From: an uncultured Chlorobiota bacterium
Lineage (GTDB): Bacteria > Bacteroidota > Ignavibacteria > UBA10030 > UBA6906
DNA length: 64,000 bases
Reading direction: 5' to 3'
Assembly: GCA_900696645.1 (NCBI GenBank)
Contig: CAADGV010000033.1
Span: 62,001 to 126,000, forward strand
How positions within the stretch are numbered: the first letter of the stretch is position 1; each line of letters begins with the position of its first letter. Of this stretch, positions 1-8,497 are shown piece by piece. The translations under genes and the position numbers were made by a program. The notes under the pieces are model-generated. The model was not told where the DNA came from. It ran no database searches and saw nothing but the letters and a program-made list of their open reading frames with translations.

Positions 1-833
1 TTGTTGACGAGTACCTGAACGGCCGGACACCCAACCCGTGCGTTATCTGCAATCGCAAGATCAAGTGGGAAGAGTTAATACGAAAGTCTGATGCGCTCGA
101 CGCAGACTATATCGCGACGGGGCACTATGCGAAAGTACAGTATGACGAGACGACACAGCGTTACTTTGTCTCGCGTGGCCGTGACGAGTCGAAGGACCAA
201 TCATACGCTCTGTGGGGATTGACGCAGGAATCACTTAGCAAGACGCTGTTTCCGCTTGCTGAGATGACAAAGCCGGAGTCCCGCGCGCTCGGCGAGAAGT
301 TCGGCCTTCCGAATATGCAGAAGGGCGAGAGCTACGAAATCTGCTTCATTCCAGACAACAATTATGAACGCTTCCTCAAGGAACGAATTCCACAGCTTGA
401 GAAGCAGGTTTCTGACGGCGATATCGTTCTTGACGGAGAAGTGGTTGGAAAGCATCGCGGATTTCCCTTCTACACAATCGGACAGCGAAAGGGAATCGGC
501 ATCGCCCGGCCTGAACCGCTGTACGTGACCTCTATAGACTCAACTGCAAATCGGATTGAAGTCGGGCTGGAGGACAAGTTGTACGCACGCGGTTTACTCG
601 CCCGCAATGTCAATATGCAGAAGTATGCAGATTGCAGGCAGCCGTTGCGAGTGCACGCGAAAATCCGTTACAAAGACTCGGGCGGCATGGCAACCATCAA
701 GCAGAACGATGACGGCAGAGTTGAAGTAATGTTTGATGAGAAACGTCGCGCCATTACGCCGGGGCAATCGGTTGTGTTCTACGAACAGGATGATATTGTT
801 GGTGGCGGTATCATAGACGCCGTCATCACATAA
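1..833 (+). CDS. mnmA: tRNA-specific 2-thiouridylase MnmA, 5' end cut by window
   Basis: The reading frame is open from base 3 to the TAA at 831-833; the N-terminal PP-loop ATPase part lies before the window. MnmA makes the 2-thio group of the wobble uridine in tRNA-Lys, -Glu and -Gln, using ATP and a sulfur relay. Visible family signatures are GRTPNPCVICNRKIKW near the start (first catalytic cysteine), ATGHYAKV, KDQSYALWGL, and GESYEICFIPDNNY, which carries the second catalytic cysteine. The C-terminal beta-barrel is complete. A terminator follows 50 bp downstream, so this is the end of its transcript. Identity is secure; the sulfur donor may be one of the two cysteine desulfurases encoded further along. 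Confidence 0.95.
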   Translation, partial: VDEYLNGRTPNPCVICNRKIKWEELIRKSDALDADYIATGHYAKVQYDETTQRYFVSRGRDESKDQSYALWGLTQESLSKTLFPLAEMTKPESRALGEKFGLPNMQKGESYEICFIPDNNYERFLKERIPQLEKQVSDGDIVLDGEVVGKHRGFPFYTIGQRKGIGIARPEPLYVTSIDSTANRIEVGLEDKLYARGLLARNVNMQKYADCRQPLRVHAKIRYKDSGGMATIKQNDDGRVEVMFDEKRRAITPGQSVVFYEQDDIVGGGIIDAVIT

Positions 834-883
834 CAATTGAAAGGCAGGGCATGCTTCAAGTATGTGAGGCATGTCGTCTTAGT

Positions 884-911
884 GAGTCACCTGAAGGAGG
901 GTGACTTTTTT
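884..911 (+). terminator. Rho-independent terminator after mnmA
   Basis: A perfect 7-bp stem (AGTCACC with GGTGACT), extendable by a G-U pair, has an 8-nt loop and is followed by six T. It lies between the mnmA stop and the SulP ATG. It argues against the upstream TTG at 837 being the SulP start. Confidence 0.85.
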
Positions 912-932
912 CATTTCCTCAATTATTACACA

Positions 933-3038
933 ATGAACAATTCGATCAGGGAGTACCTCGGGGAATTTCGATTCCCGGAGATTGTCAAATTTGATTTCAC
1001 GCATATCAAAGGAGATTTGGTAGGCGGACTGACGTCTGCAATTGTGGCATTGCCGCTTGCGCTGGGCTTCGGCATTCTCGCATACAACGGAGACCCGCGA
1101 GGAGCTGTTGCCGGATTGTATGGCGCAATCTTTACCGGATTTTTTGCTTCGCTCTTCGGCGGAACTCCCCGGCAAATCACCGGTCCCACCGGCGGCATGA
1201 CGGTGATACTTACGCAATTGTACATCGAGTACGGCGGTGCCGATGCATTACTCGGCGCATGTCTGATTGCCGGCGTGTTGCAGGTTTTGTACGGATTCAT
1301 CAAGGCGGGTAGGTTTATCTCGTTCATCCCTTATCCTGTGATCGTTGGTTTCACGAACGGCATAGCTGTACTCATTTTTCTTCAGCAACTGAATCTCTTT
1401 GCCGGCGCGCCTGTTATCGGATTAGTTACCATTGCCGTTATTGTTGCCTCGCCCTACATTCACAAAAGCCTTCCGAAAGCATTGTTGGGTTTGATTGTAG
1501 GAACTGTAGCAGCTTCCTTTCTCTATTCCAATTGGGAATGGATGAGGCTGGCAGTCGATCCTCACACGTTTGAATTCTCAATCGCTGCAACGCTGAATGT
1601 TATTGGAGAAATCCCCCGCTCGTTTTCAGTGCCGAGTTTTCCTGACAACGACTGGAAAACGTGGTCGAAGCTCTTTCCTGCCGGACTCACGATTTCCCTC
1701 CTTGGCGCATTGGAGACATTGCTTGCCTCGGTTGTTGCCGACAGTGTTACAGGGGATCGCCACAACAGCAATCGTGAGCTTGTCGGGCAGGGAATCGGTA
1801 ATTTTGTCGCCGGATTGTTCGGCGGAATCGCCGGAACGGGAGCAATCGTACGCACGAATGTTAATATCCGTGCCGGCGGCGTAACAAAATTGTCGGGCAT
1901 GTTCCACGCTGTTGTGTTGGTTGTGGTGATGCTTCTTCTGGCATCTCTTGTCGCTACGGTTCCGCTTGTCGTCCTTGCGGGCGTTCTCATGATGACTGCT
2001 ATTGGCATGTTTGAGTGGCGTCCTTTGAAGCTGCTCCCCAAAACGCCGCGCCCCGACGCCATTGTCATGGTAGCTACCATGGTTATTACTGTACTTTCTG
2101 ATCTTATTACGGCTGTACTTGTCGGATTTGCTCTCGCCGGATTCTTGTTCGTGTATCGTATGAGCGAGCTCGGCGTTACCAATCTGCTTGACGAAAAGCA
2201 CGCTGACCGTTTGCCAAACGAGCAGGAGGAGACACTCAGAAAACACAAGATTGTGGCCTACGATATTGAAGGGCCGCTGTTCTTCGGCGCTGCGAAGAAT
2301 TTCGTCAAGGAAATTGAGGAGGAATCCGACTACAAAATCATCATTCTCAATATGGAAAGCGTCCCCGTAATCGATACAACAGGAGCTGTTGCTATTGAAG
2401 AAATTGTTGATCGACTGAACAGAGATAAAAAGAAGATTATCATTGCAGGGTTGAGGAAAGAAGTGCGCATCGTGCTGCACCGACTGGGTATCACGCAGAA
2501 AATCGGCGTCGGCAACTTTGCAGTTGATATGCACAGGGCAACTCAGTATGCTGTCAGTTACGCCTCCGGCCAAGCAGAACGGGTTCATCTCGGGCGGTAT
2601 CTTGCGCAGGATCTGATTATGCTTGATGTCAACGTCGCGTCGAAGGAAGAGTTGTTTGCCCGGATGGCTGCGCGAGCCTTCAAGCTCGGATATGTGTCGA
2701 ACAAGGCTGAATTTCTCAAGGGTTTGTGGGAGAGGGAGGAAGCAGGCTCCACGGGGTTCGAGAACGGCGTTGCTATCCCTCATGCTTTTTCCGGCTCAGC
2801 GGAACGTATAATTGTCATCATTGCGCGGCTTGCGGAACCCATCGCATACGAAACACTTGACGGAAAGCCCGTCTCCCTTGTGTTCATGATAACTGCGCCC
2901 GACCAGAATGAGTACCTTCGCACACTGTCGTTGCTGGCCAAAATGCTGAAGAACCCCGGCATCATCGAACAGCTTCAAGCTGCCAACGAGCCTCATGAAG
3001 TGTTCGACATACTCGCTCATCGGGCCGATGATGTTTGA
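933..3038 (+). CDS. SulP-family anion transporter with STAS and PTS-EIIA domains
   Basis: A 701-residue inner-membrane protein. Residues 1-420 form the SulP transmembrane core (many hydrophobic helices; motifs GLTSAIVALPLALGFGI and ITGPTGGMTVIL), residues about 440-555 a STAS domain, and about 575-700 a PTS EIIA domain of the fructose/nitrogen type. The EIIA domain has GVAIPHA with the histidine that is phosphorylated in that family. SulP proteins carry sulfate, bicarbonate or other anions; the substrate cannot be read from sequence. The frame stays open back to a TTG at 837, but that region contains the mnmA terminator, so I chose ATG 933. The EIIA fusion suggests control of transport by phosphorylation. 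No PTS genes lie nearby. Confidence 0.88.
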   Translation: MNNSIREYLGEFRFPEIVKFDFTHIKGDLVGGLTSAIVALPLALGFGILAYNGDPRGAVAGLYGAIFTGFFASLFGGTPRQITGPTGGMTVILTQLYIEYGGADALLGACLIAGVLQVLYGFIKAGRFISFIPYPVIVGFTNGIAVLIFLQQLNLFAGAPVIGLVTIAVIVASPYIHKSLPKALLGLIVGTVAASFLYSNWEWMRLAVDPHTFEFSIAATLNVIGEIPRSFSVPSFPDNDWKTWSKLFPAGLTISLLGALETLLASVVADSVTGDRHNSNRELVGQGIGNFVAGLFGGIAGTGAIVRTNVNIRAGGVTKLSGMFHAVVLVVVMLLLASLVATVPLVVLAGVLMMTAIGMFEWRPLKLLPKTPRPDAIVMVATMVITVLSDLITAVLVGFALAGFLFVYRMSELGVTNLLDEKHADRLPNEQEETLRKHKIVAYDIEGPLFFGAAKNFVKEIEEESDYKIIILNMESVPVIDTTGAVAIEEIVDRLNRDKKKIIIAGLRKEVRIVLHRLGITQKIGVGNFAVDMHRATQYAVSYASGQAERVHLGRYLAQDLIMLDVNVASKEELFARMAARAFKLGYVSNKAEFLKGLWEREEAGSTGFENGVAIPHAFSGSAERIIVIIARLAEPIAYETLDGKPVSLVFMITAPDQNEYLRTLSLLAKMLKNPGIIEQLQAANEPHEVFDILAHRADDV

Positions 3039-3089
3039 TTGTGATTCCCAATCGAGTTTTCTATATTCCATCCAACCATTTGCCCTAAT

Positions 3090-3323
3090 ATGAAGATCAC
3101 ACCAAAAACAGTTGCCGTGTACGGCTACATCAGCATTCCGGTTATGTTGATTATGCTTGCCTTGTTGTGGTTCAGGATTGTGCCCGAAACATTTACCATC
3201 CCGTTCTTCAGCATTGCGCTCGGGTTATTTCTTGTACGAATCTTCCTCCGGATTCAGCTTGTGCGTAGCGAACGTCGGGCGCTTGAGGCAAAAAGGCAGG
3301 GGCAAAACCCGGTCGGGAATTAA
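3090..3323 (+). CDS. Small two-helix membrane protein
   Basis: A 77-residue protein with two hydrophobic segments (about residues 8-27 and 35-52) and a basic C-terminal tail rich in Arg, Glu and Lys. I do not recognise a family. It lies 51 bp after the SulP gene and 24 bp before a membrane glycosyltransferase on the same strand, so it is probably co-transcribed. The tail is probably cytoplasmic by the positive-inside rule. Confidence 0.6.
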   Translation: MKITPKTVAVYGYISIPVMLIMLALLWFRIVPETFTIPFFSIALGLFLVRIFLRIQLVRSERRALEAKRQGQNPVGN

Positions 3324-3347
3324 CATCTTTTCCGGACACAGAACCTC

Positions 3348-4559
3348 ATGCAATTCCTCTCCCCACTCAGGATAGCCCTGCTCGCCGGAGCAGCGAGTTT
3401 GTTGTTTTCATTTTTTCTTTTCCCGCTCATTGCGGATTCACAAAACGTGAATCCTGATCCCGACCGCTTCGGTGAAGTTGCCCTCAATATTGCAAACGGG
3501 AATGGATTTGTGTATGAAAAAGGCGGCTCACCGGTTCTTGAACGAACGCCGCTGTACACATTCATCGTTGCCGGACTGTTCACAGTTACAGGCGGATATT
3601 CAGTTGTCGCTGTTCAGATCTATCAGGCTATTCTGCACGGGCTGGCATCGTTTGTTGTTTTTGCGATAGTTGCGAGACTTTTAGACCGACCGACTGCAAT
3701 TGTCTGTCAGTTGATTGTTGCTTTGCATCCGATTGTGTTATGGTATACCGCCCGAATCTGGGTGGAAACCACACACACATTTCTGTTTGTGTTGATTGCG
3801 TACTTGTTGTTACTGTTTTTCGAATCCGCGACCTTCAAACGCGGAATGCTGTTGGGCTTCCTAATCGGGTTATCGTGTTTAGTGAAGCCTGTTCTTTTGC
3901 TGTTTCCTGTTATTGTCGTAGTCTTGGCGATGAACCGCTTCGGGAAACAGTCGTACAGGGTTGGGATTACAGTTCTGGTAACTACCATTGTTGTCATCAT
4001 GCCCTGGACGCTGCGCAACTATGCTGTCAGCGGTCGGTTTGTTGCGGTCAACACATCGTTGGGCTTCAACCTGATTCAGGGCACTGTCATTGGCGAGAAT
4101 TGGCCTTCGGTCGGTATGGGCATTCTCGACTACTGGGAAAAAGGGAAAGACCGAGCAGATGCGATTCTATCCCCGCACGGACTTACGTGGGAAAGCGTCG
4201 AAGGGGACGCACTACTAACACGCGCAAGTTTTGATTCAGACAACATCTCTCCCGGCAAAGTTGTGTGGAGATTCGTGGCAAACTCTGTAACATTCTGGTA
4301 CTTGAGTGAATCGGTTGCGAAGTCGGTTTTCTTAGGGATACTGCAACTACCTCTTTTGCTTGCAGGAATTTTGTCCTTCACTCTGATGGACAGCAAAATA
4401 CGAAGGGCCTTTCTGCCCCTTGCATTGCTTTTCGCCTATTATGCGTTTGTCCACGGATTCATTGTTGGTTGGGGGAGATATTCGATGCCGTTGATTCCGC
4501 TTCTTATTGTTCTTTCGGCACCGCTTGTTTCGCGCTATTTCAGCCACTCGAAGACATGA
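3348..4559 (+). CDS. Membrane glycosyltransferase, GT39/ArnT-like (GT-C fold)
   Basis: A 403-residue protein with about ten transmembrane helices. The N-terminal periplasmic loop carries acidic residues (NPDPDRF) and then ERTPLYTFIVAGLF, the pattern of PMT/ArnT-type glycosyltransferases that use polyprenyl-phosphate sugars as donors. The helix pattern after residue 80, with WYTARIWVET, also fits. The acceptor is unknown and could be protein or lipid. The stop overlaps the next gene's start by 4 bp (ATGA), so the two are translationally coupled. Confidence 0.75.
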   Translation: MQFLSPLRIALLAGAASLLFSFFLFPLIADSQNVNPDPDRFGEVALNIANGNGFVYEKGGSPVLERTPLYTFIVAGLFTVTGGYSVVAVQIYQAILHGLASFVVFAIVARLLDRPTAIVCQLIVALHPIVLWYTARIWVETTHTFLFVLIAYLLLLFFESATFKRGMLLGFLIGLSCLVKPVLLLFPVIVVVLAMNRFGKQSYRVGITVLVTTIVVIMPWTLRNYAVSGRFVAVNTSLGFNLIQGTVIGENWPSVGMGILDYWEKGKDRADAILSPHGLTWESVEGDALLTRASFDSDNISPGKVVWRFVANSVTFWYLSESVAKSVFLGILQLPLLLAGILSFTLMDSKIRRAFLPLALLFAYYAFVHGFIVGWGRYSMPLIPLLIVLSAPLVSRYFSHSKT

Positions 4560-5197
4560 TTTCACTTTTTGAAGAATTCAGTTCGCTTCACGAAACTCTT
4601 CCCCGGAAGCTTGAGTCGCAACGGCTTGTGCTTCGATGCTACCAGATCACTGACGTGCCTTCGATAAGAGCCATGCTCGATGCGAATAAAGAAAGGCTGA
4701 AAAACGAATTCCCCGCACGAGTGAAACGGGTTCGTTCAACAGAAGATGTTGAAGCGTTTGTGTGGCAAGTCCGCCAGCTCTGGGATGTGAGAGAGGCATT
4801 TCACTTCTCAATTTGGGAAAAACAGCAGCAGTCGTATGTGGGAGAAGTTTTCATAGCGTGCATTTCGTGGCTGGTTCCGAAAGGTGATGTCGGGTATTTT
4901 GTTGTGAGGCAGTATGAAGGTCAAGGGATGATCACGGAAGCTGTGAGCGCAATACTACCGTTTGCCTTTGACGGGCTTCAAATGAATAAGTTGCAGATAA
5001 GGTGTCCGGTGGACAATCTTCGAAGCCAGAGAGTTGCGGAGCGCTCAGGTTTCAAAATCGAAGGAGTATTGAGGAATGATCACGTGAACAACGACGGACA
5101 CATGCCGCTTGACATAGTGTACTACGGCATGACTCCTGCTGATTACCGGAAGATTGAAAGGAAGCCTCCCGATTTTGGGAAGCTTCCATTGAAGTGA
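4556..5197 (+). CDS. GNAT acetyltransferase, RimJ/RimL type
   Basis: A 213-residue protein with the start codon inside the ATGA overlap with the preceding gene. The motifs LESQRLVLRCYQITD, GDVGYFVVRQYEGQGMITEA (acetyl-CoA binding loop) and NLRSQRVAERSGFKIEGVLRN are typical of N-terminal or amino-group acetyltransferases of the RimJ/RimL branch. The substrate is not predictable; ribosomal protein or small-molecule amines are both possible. It ends directly against the convergent gene that follows (5197/5198). Confidence 0.85.
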   Translation: MISLFEEFSSLHETLPRKLESQRLVLRCYQITDVPSIRAMLDANKERLKNEFPARVKRVRSTEDVEAFVWQVRQLWDVREAFHFSIWEKQQQSYVGEVFIACISWLVPKGDVGYFVVRQYEGQGMITEAVSAILPFAFDGLQMNKLQIRCPVDNLRSQRVAERSGFKIEGVLRNDHVNNDGHMPLDIVYYGMTPADYRKIERKPPDFGKLPLK

Positions 5198-5548
5198 CTA
5201 TTGTCGGTGTTTCTTACTCGCGACGAAGTAGAAGAGAATCAACCCGATGCCCCCGAATGTTGCAATGAGGCCGGGAAACACGCCATCATTGAACCAGAGT
5301 GATTCTGTCAACAATATGCCAAGCATGATTGCCAGGCCGACACCGATGAGTACCATTCCCCACTTAAGAGAACTCAGGGGGTCTATCCTAAACGCATTGC
5401 GTTCGTACAACGATTTGATCTCTTCAGCTTTCAATCCCCTCTCGATCATTGACATTCGTTCCTTGTGCCGGGTGAGAACAATTGATCCCCAAATTCCTCC
5501 GATTGTGAGGAAAAAGGCCAGGGGTATGAGAAGTTCCGGACCGTCCAT
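5198..5548 (-). CDS. Small membrane protein, DUF6249-like, in ECF sigma regulon
   Basis: A 116-residue protein: one N-terminal helix (about 6-26), a charged cytoplasmic stretch with HKERMSMIERGLKAEEI, then two helices. This layout matches the DUF6249-type proteins often encoded beside ECF sigma factors in Bacteroidota. I chose ATG 5548 because an AGAAAGGA ribosome-binding site precedes it; the frame continues upstream without one. A promoter-like site with the same hexamers and spacing as that of the sigma gene points at it, so it is probably under that sigma factor's control. Confidence 0.7.
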   Translation of the reverse strand: MDGPELLIPLAFFLTIGGIWGSIVLTRHKERMSMIERGLKAEEIKSLYERNAFRIDPLSSLKWGMVLIGVGLAIMLGILLTESLWFNDGVFPGLIATFGGIGLILFYFVASKKHRQ

Positions 5549-5606
5549 TGTGCTTGTTCCTTTCTGAATGTGTGTATGCGAATGGTTTGAATCCCTGTTT
5601 GCTGGT

Positions 5607-5636
5607 TTAGACTGCGGAAGTTTTGGCAAGGTTTCA
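5607..5636 (-). promoter_or_regulatory. Predicted ECF-sigma promoter for the DUF6249-like gene
   Basis: On the minus strand TGAAAC (5636-5631) and GTCTAA (5612-5607) are separated by exactly 18 bp. The divergent site at 5668-5697 has the same hexamers and the same spacing. Such TGAAAC -35 elements are typical of ECF promoters. Confidence 0.6.
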
Positions 5637-5667
5637 ACAAACTGCTTCGCGTACAGCTTTCTTCTGG

Positions 5668-5697
5668 TGAAACTATTGTGCGGATTTTGAAGTCTAA
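5668..5697 (+). promoter_or_regulatory. Predicted ECF-sigma autoregulatory promoter
   Basis: TGAAAC (5668-5673), an 18-bp spacer, then GTCTAA (5692-5697). It lies about 30 bp before the sigma gene start and mirrors the site on the other strand. Confidence 0.6.
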
Positions 5698-5729
5698 CCA
5701 ATAAACTGAACCTAAACTACGGGCAACTT

Positions 5730-6305
5730 TTGAGGTCACCGGAAAACGAAATCATCGAACAGATCCGAAAAGGGGATGTACGGAAGTATGCCGCGTTGGT
5801 AGACCGGCACAAAGACCGGGCGTTCACGCTTGCGTTCCGGCTTGTTCAGGATAGGGAGGAGGCGGAGGAGTTGGTTCAGGACGCGTTTACGAGAGCATAT
5901 CGCAGTTTAGAGCAGTTTCGGGGAGATGCGAAATTCAGTACATGGCTCTACCGGATTGTGTACAATCTTTGTATGACGAGAGTAACGAGGCGCAAGACCC
6001 GACCGGAATCTCTCGACCGCTATGAAGCGGAAACTCATCATGAGCGGTTTGTGGATGATGATGAACCCGGAATTGACGAGCAAATGGAGAACGAGGATTT
6101 CAAGAATATTATCCTGGAGGAAGTGAACCGCTTGCCGGAACCCTACCGTGCGGCTGTTGCGCTCTTCTATCTGCAGGAAATGAGCTATGACGAAATGACG
6201 AATGTGCTGCAACTTCCCCTCGGTACGGTCAAGACAAATCTATTCAGGGCAAGAAATCTCTTGCGTGAACGAATGAGTATCCGGCTGAAAGGAGAGATGG
6301 CGTGA
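5730..6305 (+). CDS. ECF sigma factor, RpoE-like
   Basis: A 191-residue sigma-70-family factor with only regions 2 and 4. Region 2 has RLVQDREEAEELVQDAFTRA and FSTWLYRIVYNLC. Region 4 has LPEPYRAAVALFYLQEMSYD and the helix-turn-helix LPLGTVKTNLFRARN. A linker rich in Asp and Glu joins them. The predicted start is TTG with no clear ribosome-binding site; no in-frame ATG precedes region 2. The stop overlaps the anti-sigma start by 4 bp. The signal it answers to is unknown; an envelope stress role is likely because its partner is a membrane protein. Confidence 0.92.
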   Translation: MRSPENEIIEQIRKGDVRKYAALVDRHKDRAFTLAFRLVQDREEAEELVQDAFTRAYRSLEQFRGDAKFSTWLYRIVYNLCMTRVTRRKTRPESLDRYEAETHHERFVDDDEPGIDEQMENEDFKNIILEEVNRLPEPYRAAVALFYLQEMSYDEMTNVLQLPLGTVKTNLFRARNLLRERMSIRLKGEMA

Positions 6306-6856
6306 ACAACAATCATATAACAAATGAACAAATGCAAATGCTTGTTGACGGACTCCTTCCCTCAAGCGAGGCAGGAAGTGTGCAACGGCATCTCAACACA
6401 TGCACACGTTGCACAATTGGTTACAAAAGGCTGGTTGGAGTTCACGATGCTCTGAAGAACATGCCCGCGGAACATGTCAGATCCGACTTCACGCAAGCTA
6501 TCCTTGGGAAATTGGGTATTGTGCCGAAAACACCGTTTCTTTTCAGGCTTGCGGAGAATCTCGCTTATGCCTTTGCGTTGATGATCGTGCTCGGCATCAT
6601 GCTTTCGGTATTCACGATTACGGGGGTGCTCAATACACAACAACTCCAGCAAACGCAAAGCGCCATTGGAGAGGTCAGCGGGAAAATAGGCTCAAGTATG
6701 AACTCGTTCCTCAACGTGTTAACAGCGGCGCTGCAATCGTACCTGCCATTTGTGTTCGGAAGCGGAAGTCTGAAGATTGCCCTGATGGGAACAGTTATCG
6801 TCGGAATGCTTGCACTTGCCGACAGGATGGTGAGAAGGCGAGTCCTTCGTCAGTAG
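6302..6856 (+). CDS. Membrane anti-sigma factor with zinc-finger-like N-terminus
   Basis: A 184-residue protein. Residues 1-45 contain HLNTCTRC, the H-x3-C-x2-C pattern of zinc-binding anti-sigma domains that hold an ECF sigma factor. Two hydrophobic segments follow (about 86-106 and 155-175). The GTG start lies inside the sigma gene's stop region, so the pair is co-translated. The region between the helices may be the periplasmic sensor; it has no recognisable domain. Confidence 0.85.
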   Translation: MNNNHITNEQMQMLVDGLLPSSEAGSVQRHLNTCTRCTIGYKRLVGVHDALKNMPAEHVRSDFTQAILGKLGIVPKTPFLFRLAENLAYAFALMIVLGIMLSVFTITGVLNTQQLQQTQSAIGEVSGKIGSSMNSFLNVLTAALQSYLPFVFGSGSLKIALMGTVIVGMLALADRMVRRRVLRQ

Positions 6857-6861
6857 ATTAT

Positions 6862-7164
6862 CTACTTCGCGGCACTAAGATACTTGACTTCAACCCGCCC
6901 GAGCATTTCGGCCCAATGCACGGTGTTTTTCGGCAGATCAATCCGGTCGCCGGGCTTCATCAGCCATTCGCCGCGATCCGTACCGAGTTTCATTTGTCCC
7001 TGTACGATAACGATAAAATCGTCAAAGTCATGCTTGTGGCGGCCGTATTTCGTGCCGGGAACGTCCGAATATACCTCCCATTCAAGCCCTTGTTTTTGGA
7101 GAATAGAAGTCAACTCTTCCAGTGTCGGTTTCTTCAGTTTTGAAATGTGTACAACATCCAGCAT
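6862..7164 (-). CDS. Small single-domain cupin protein
   Basis: A 100-residue protein with one cupin barrel. GTKYGRHKHDFDDFIVIVQG supplies the His/His/acidic metal-binding set, and MKPGDRIDLPKNTVHWAE supplies the second motif with its histidine. The ligand or reaction is unknown. It sits 12 bp downstream of bshA on the same strand and is probably co-transcribed with it; a link to thiol metabolism is only an inference from position. Confidence 0.8.
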   Translation of the reverse strand: MLDVVHISKLKKPTLEELTSILQKQGLEWEVYSDVPGTKYGRHKHDFDDFIVIVQGQMKLGTDRGEWLMKPGDRIDLPKNTVHWAEMLGRVEVKYLSAAK

Positions 7165-7176
7165 AGCAAATCCTGA

Positions 7177-8334
7177 TCAGTTTTGAAATGCAAATCCCGT
7201 AACGGGTGTGGATTGAATATCCCCCCGGCATTGTTCATAGTAGGCCTCATACTGGTTGACGATTTTGTGAACATCAAAATGATCAACTGCGCGTTTGCGG
7301 GCTGCTTGGGCGAAGAGCCGGTGGCGTGCTTCGTTTGTGAGAAGTTCGATGGCATAGCGCGCCATGCGGTCAATGTCCCCGATTTCCGCAATGTATCCTG
7401 TTTCACCGTGTACCTGGAGTTCGGGAAGGCCGCCGACACTCGATGAGACGACAGGGACTTCGCAAGCCATCGCTTCAAGAGCTGACAGCCCGAAACTCTC
7501 CGACTGGCTCGGCATCAGAAACAAATCCGCCGCCGAAAGAATCGGGACGAGTTCAAGTTGTTTGCCAAGAAACTTCACATTCTTCTGAATTCCAAGCTCA
7601 CGCACAAGAAGTTCACATGCCGACCTGTCCGGCCCGTCTCCCACAAGAATAAGTTTTGAAGGGACTTTCTTCAGTACCTCGTTGAAAATCCTGATTACGT
7701 CCTGGACGCGTTTTACCGCCCTGAAGTTTGAGATGTGCATCAAGACTTTCTCACCCTTTGGGGCGAACTTGCCGCACACCTCATCGGAAGGAATGCGCCG
7801 GTATTTTTCTGTATCGACGAAATTCGGGATCACGGTAATATCCTTCTCAATCCCGAAATTCGTTACTGTTTTTTCACGAAGAAACCGGGAAACAGCCGTG
7901 ACTCCGTCACTCCGTTCAATGCTGAATTTCATGACAGGGAGAAAACTCGGCTCAAGTCCCACAAGCGTAATATCAGTGCCGTGAAGCGTTGTTACGATCT
8001 TAAGGCCGTTATTGACAATTTCCCTCGCAAGATAGGCGCTTGTTGCGTGCGGAATGGCATAATGTGCGTGAATAATGTCGAGCTTCTCGAATCTGGCAAC
8101 TTCCACCATTTTGCTTGCCAGCGCAGGAGTATACAAAGGAAACTCGAATACAGGATACGAAGCCATCTCCACTTCATGATAGTACACATTGCCAATGTAT
8201 CCGTCCAATCTCATAGGCATTGCGTAGCTGATGAAGTGAATTTGATGACCCTTGTCCGCAAGCGCTTTCCCAAGTTCGGTCGCAACGACTCCGCTGCCGC
8301 CATACGTGGGGTAACACACCATTCCGATTTTCAT
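7177..8334 (-). CDS. bshA: Bacillithiol synthesis glycosyltransferase BshA
   Basis: A 385-residue GT4-family glycosyltransferase that joins UDP-GlcNAc to L-malate, the first step of bacillithiol synthesis in the cytoplasm. The N-terminus KIGMVCYPTYGGSGVVATE and the motif DIIHAHYAIPHATSAYLA are characteristic of BshA rather than of other GT4 enzymes. The C-terminal half has SESFGLSALEAMACEVPVV, the donor-binding motif. I chose ATG 8334, which gives the usual family N-terminus; the longer frame adds 31 non-conserved residues. bshB and bshC are not in the window. Confidence 0.93.
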   Translation of the reverse strand: MKIGMVCYPTYGGSGVVATELGKALADKGHQIHFISYAMPMRLDGYIGNVYYHEVEMASYPVFEFPLYTPALASKMVEVARFEKLDIIHAHYAIPHATSAYLAREIVNNGLKIVTTLHGTDITLVGLEPSFLPVMKFSIERSDGVTAVSRFLREKTVTNFGIEKDITVIPNFVDTEKYRRIPSDEVCGKFAPKGEKVLMHISNFRAVKRVQDVIRIFNEVLKKVPSKLILVGDGPDRSACELLVRELGIQKNVKFLGKQLELVPILSAADLFLMPSQSESFGLSALEAMACEVPVVSSSVGGLPELQVHGETGYIAEIGDIDRMARYAIELLTNEARHRLFAQAARKRAVDHFDVHKIVNQYEAYYEQCRGDIQSTPVTGFAFQN

Positions 8335-8497
8335 AGATGAGATTCCTTGTGCCGATGAAGATAGTGAGTGAAGTACTAATCTGCAAGAAATACTTTGAAA
8401 ACTTTGATTGCGGCAGTAAGCACGCATAAGTCAGAAACACCCTGTTTTGAAGGATGTTCACCTTTGTGTGTTGACTGCAAACCCATTATCTTAAGCC

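Noticed and set aside
837-932. TTG start at 837 for the SulP transporter
   Set aside because: The 96 bases to ATG 933 contain a clear mnmA terminator, and the extra residues are unlike SulP N-termini.
1626-2783. 385-codon open frame on the minus strand
   Set aside because: It lies opposite the well-supported SulP gene, and its product has no recognisable domain and a composition typical of shadow frames.
3037-3060. Terminator after the SulP gene
   Set aside because: GATTG/CAATC is only a 5-bp AT-rich stem with a broken T-run; not strong enough to list.
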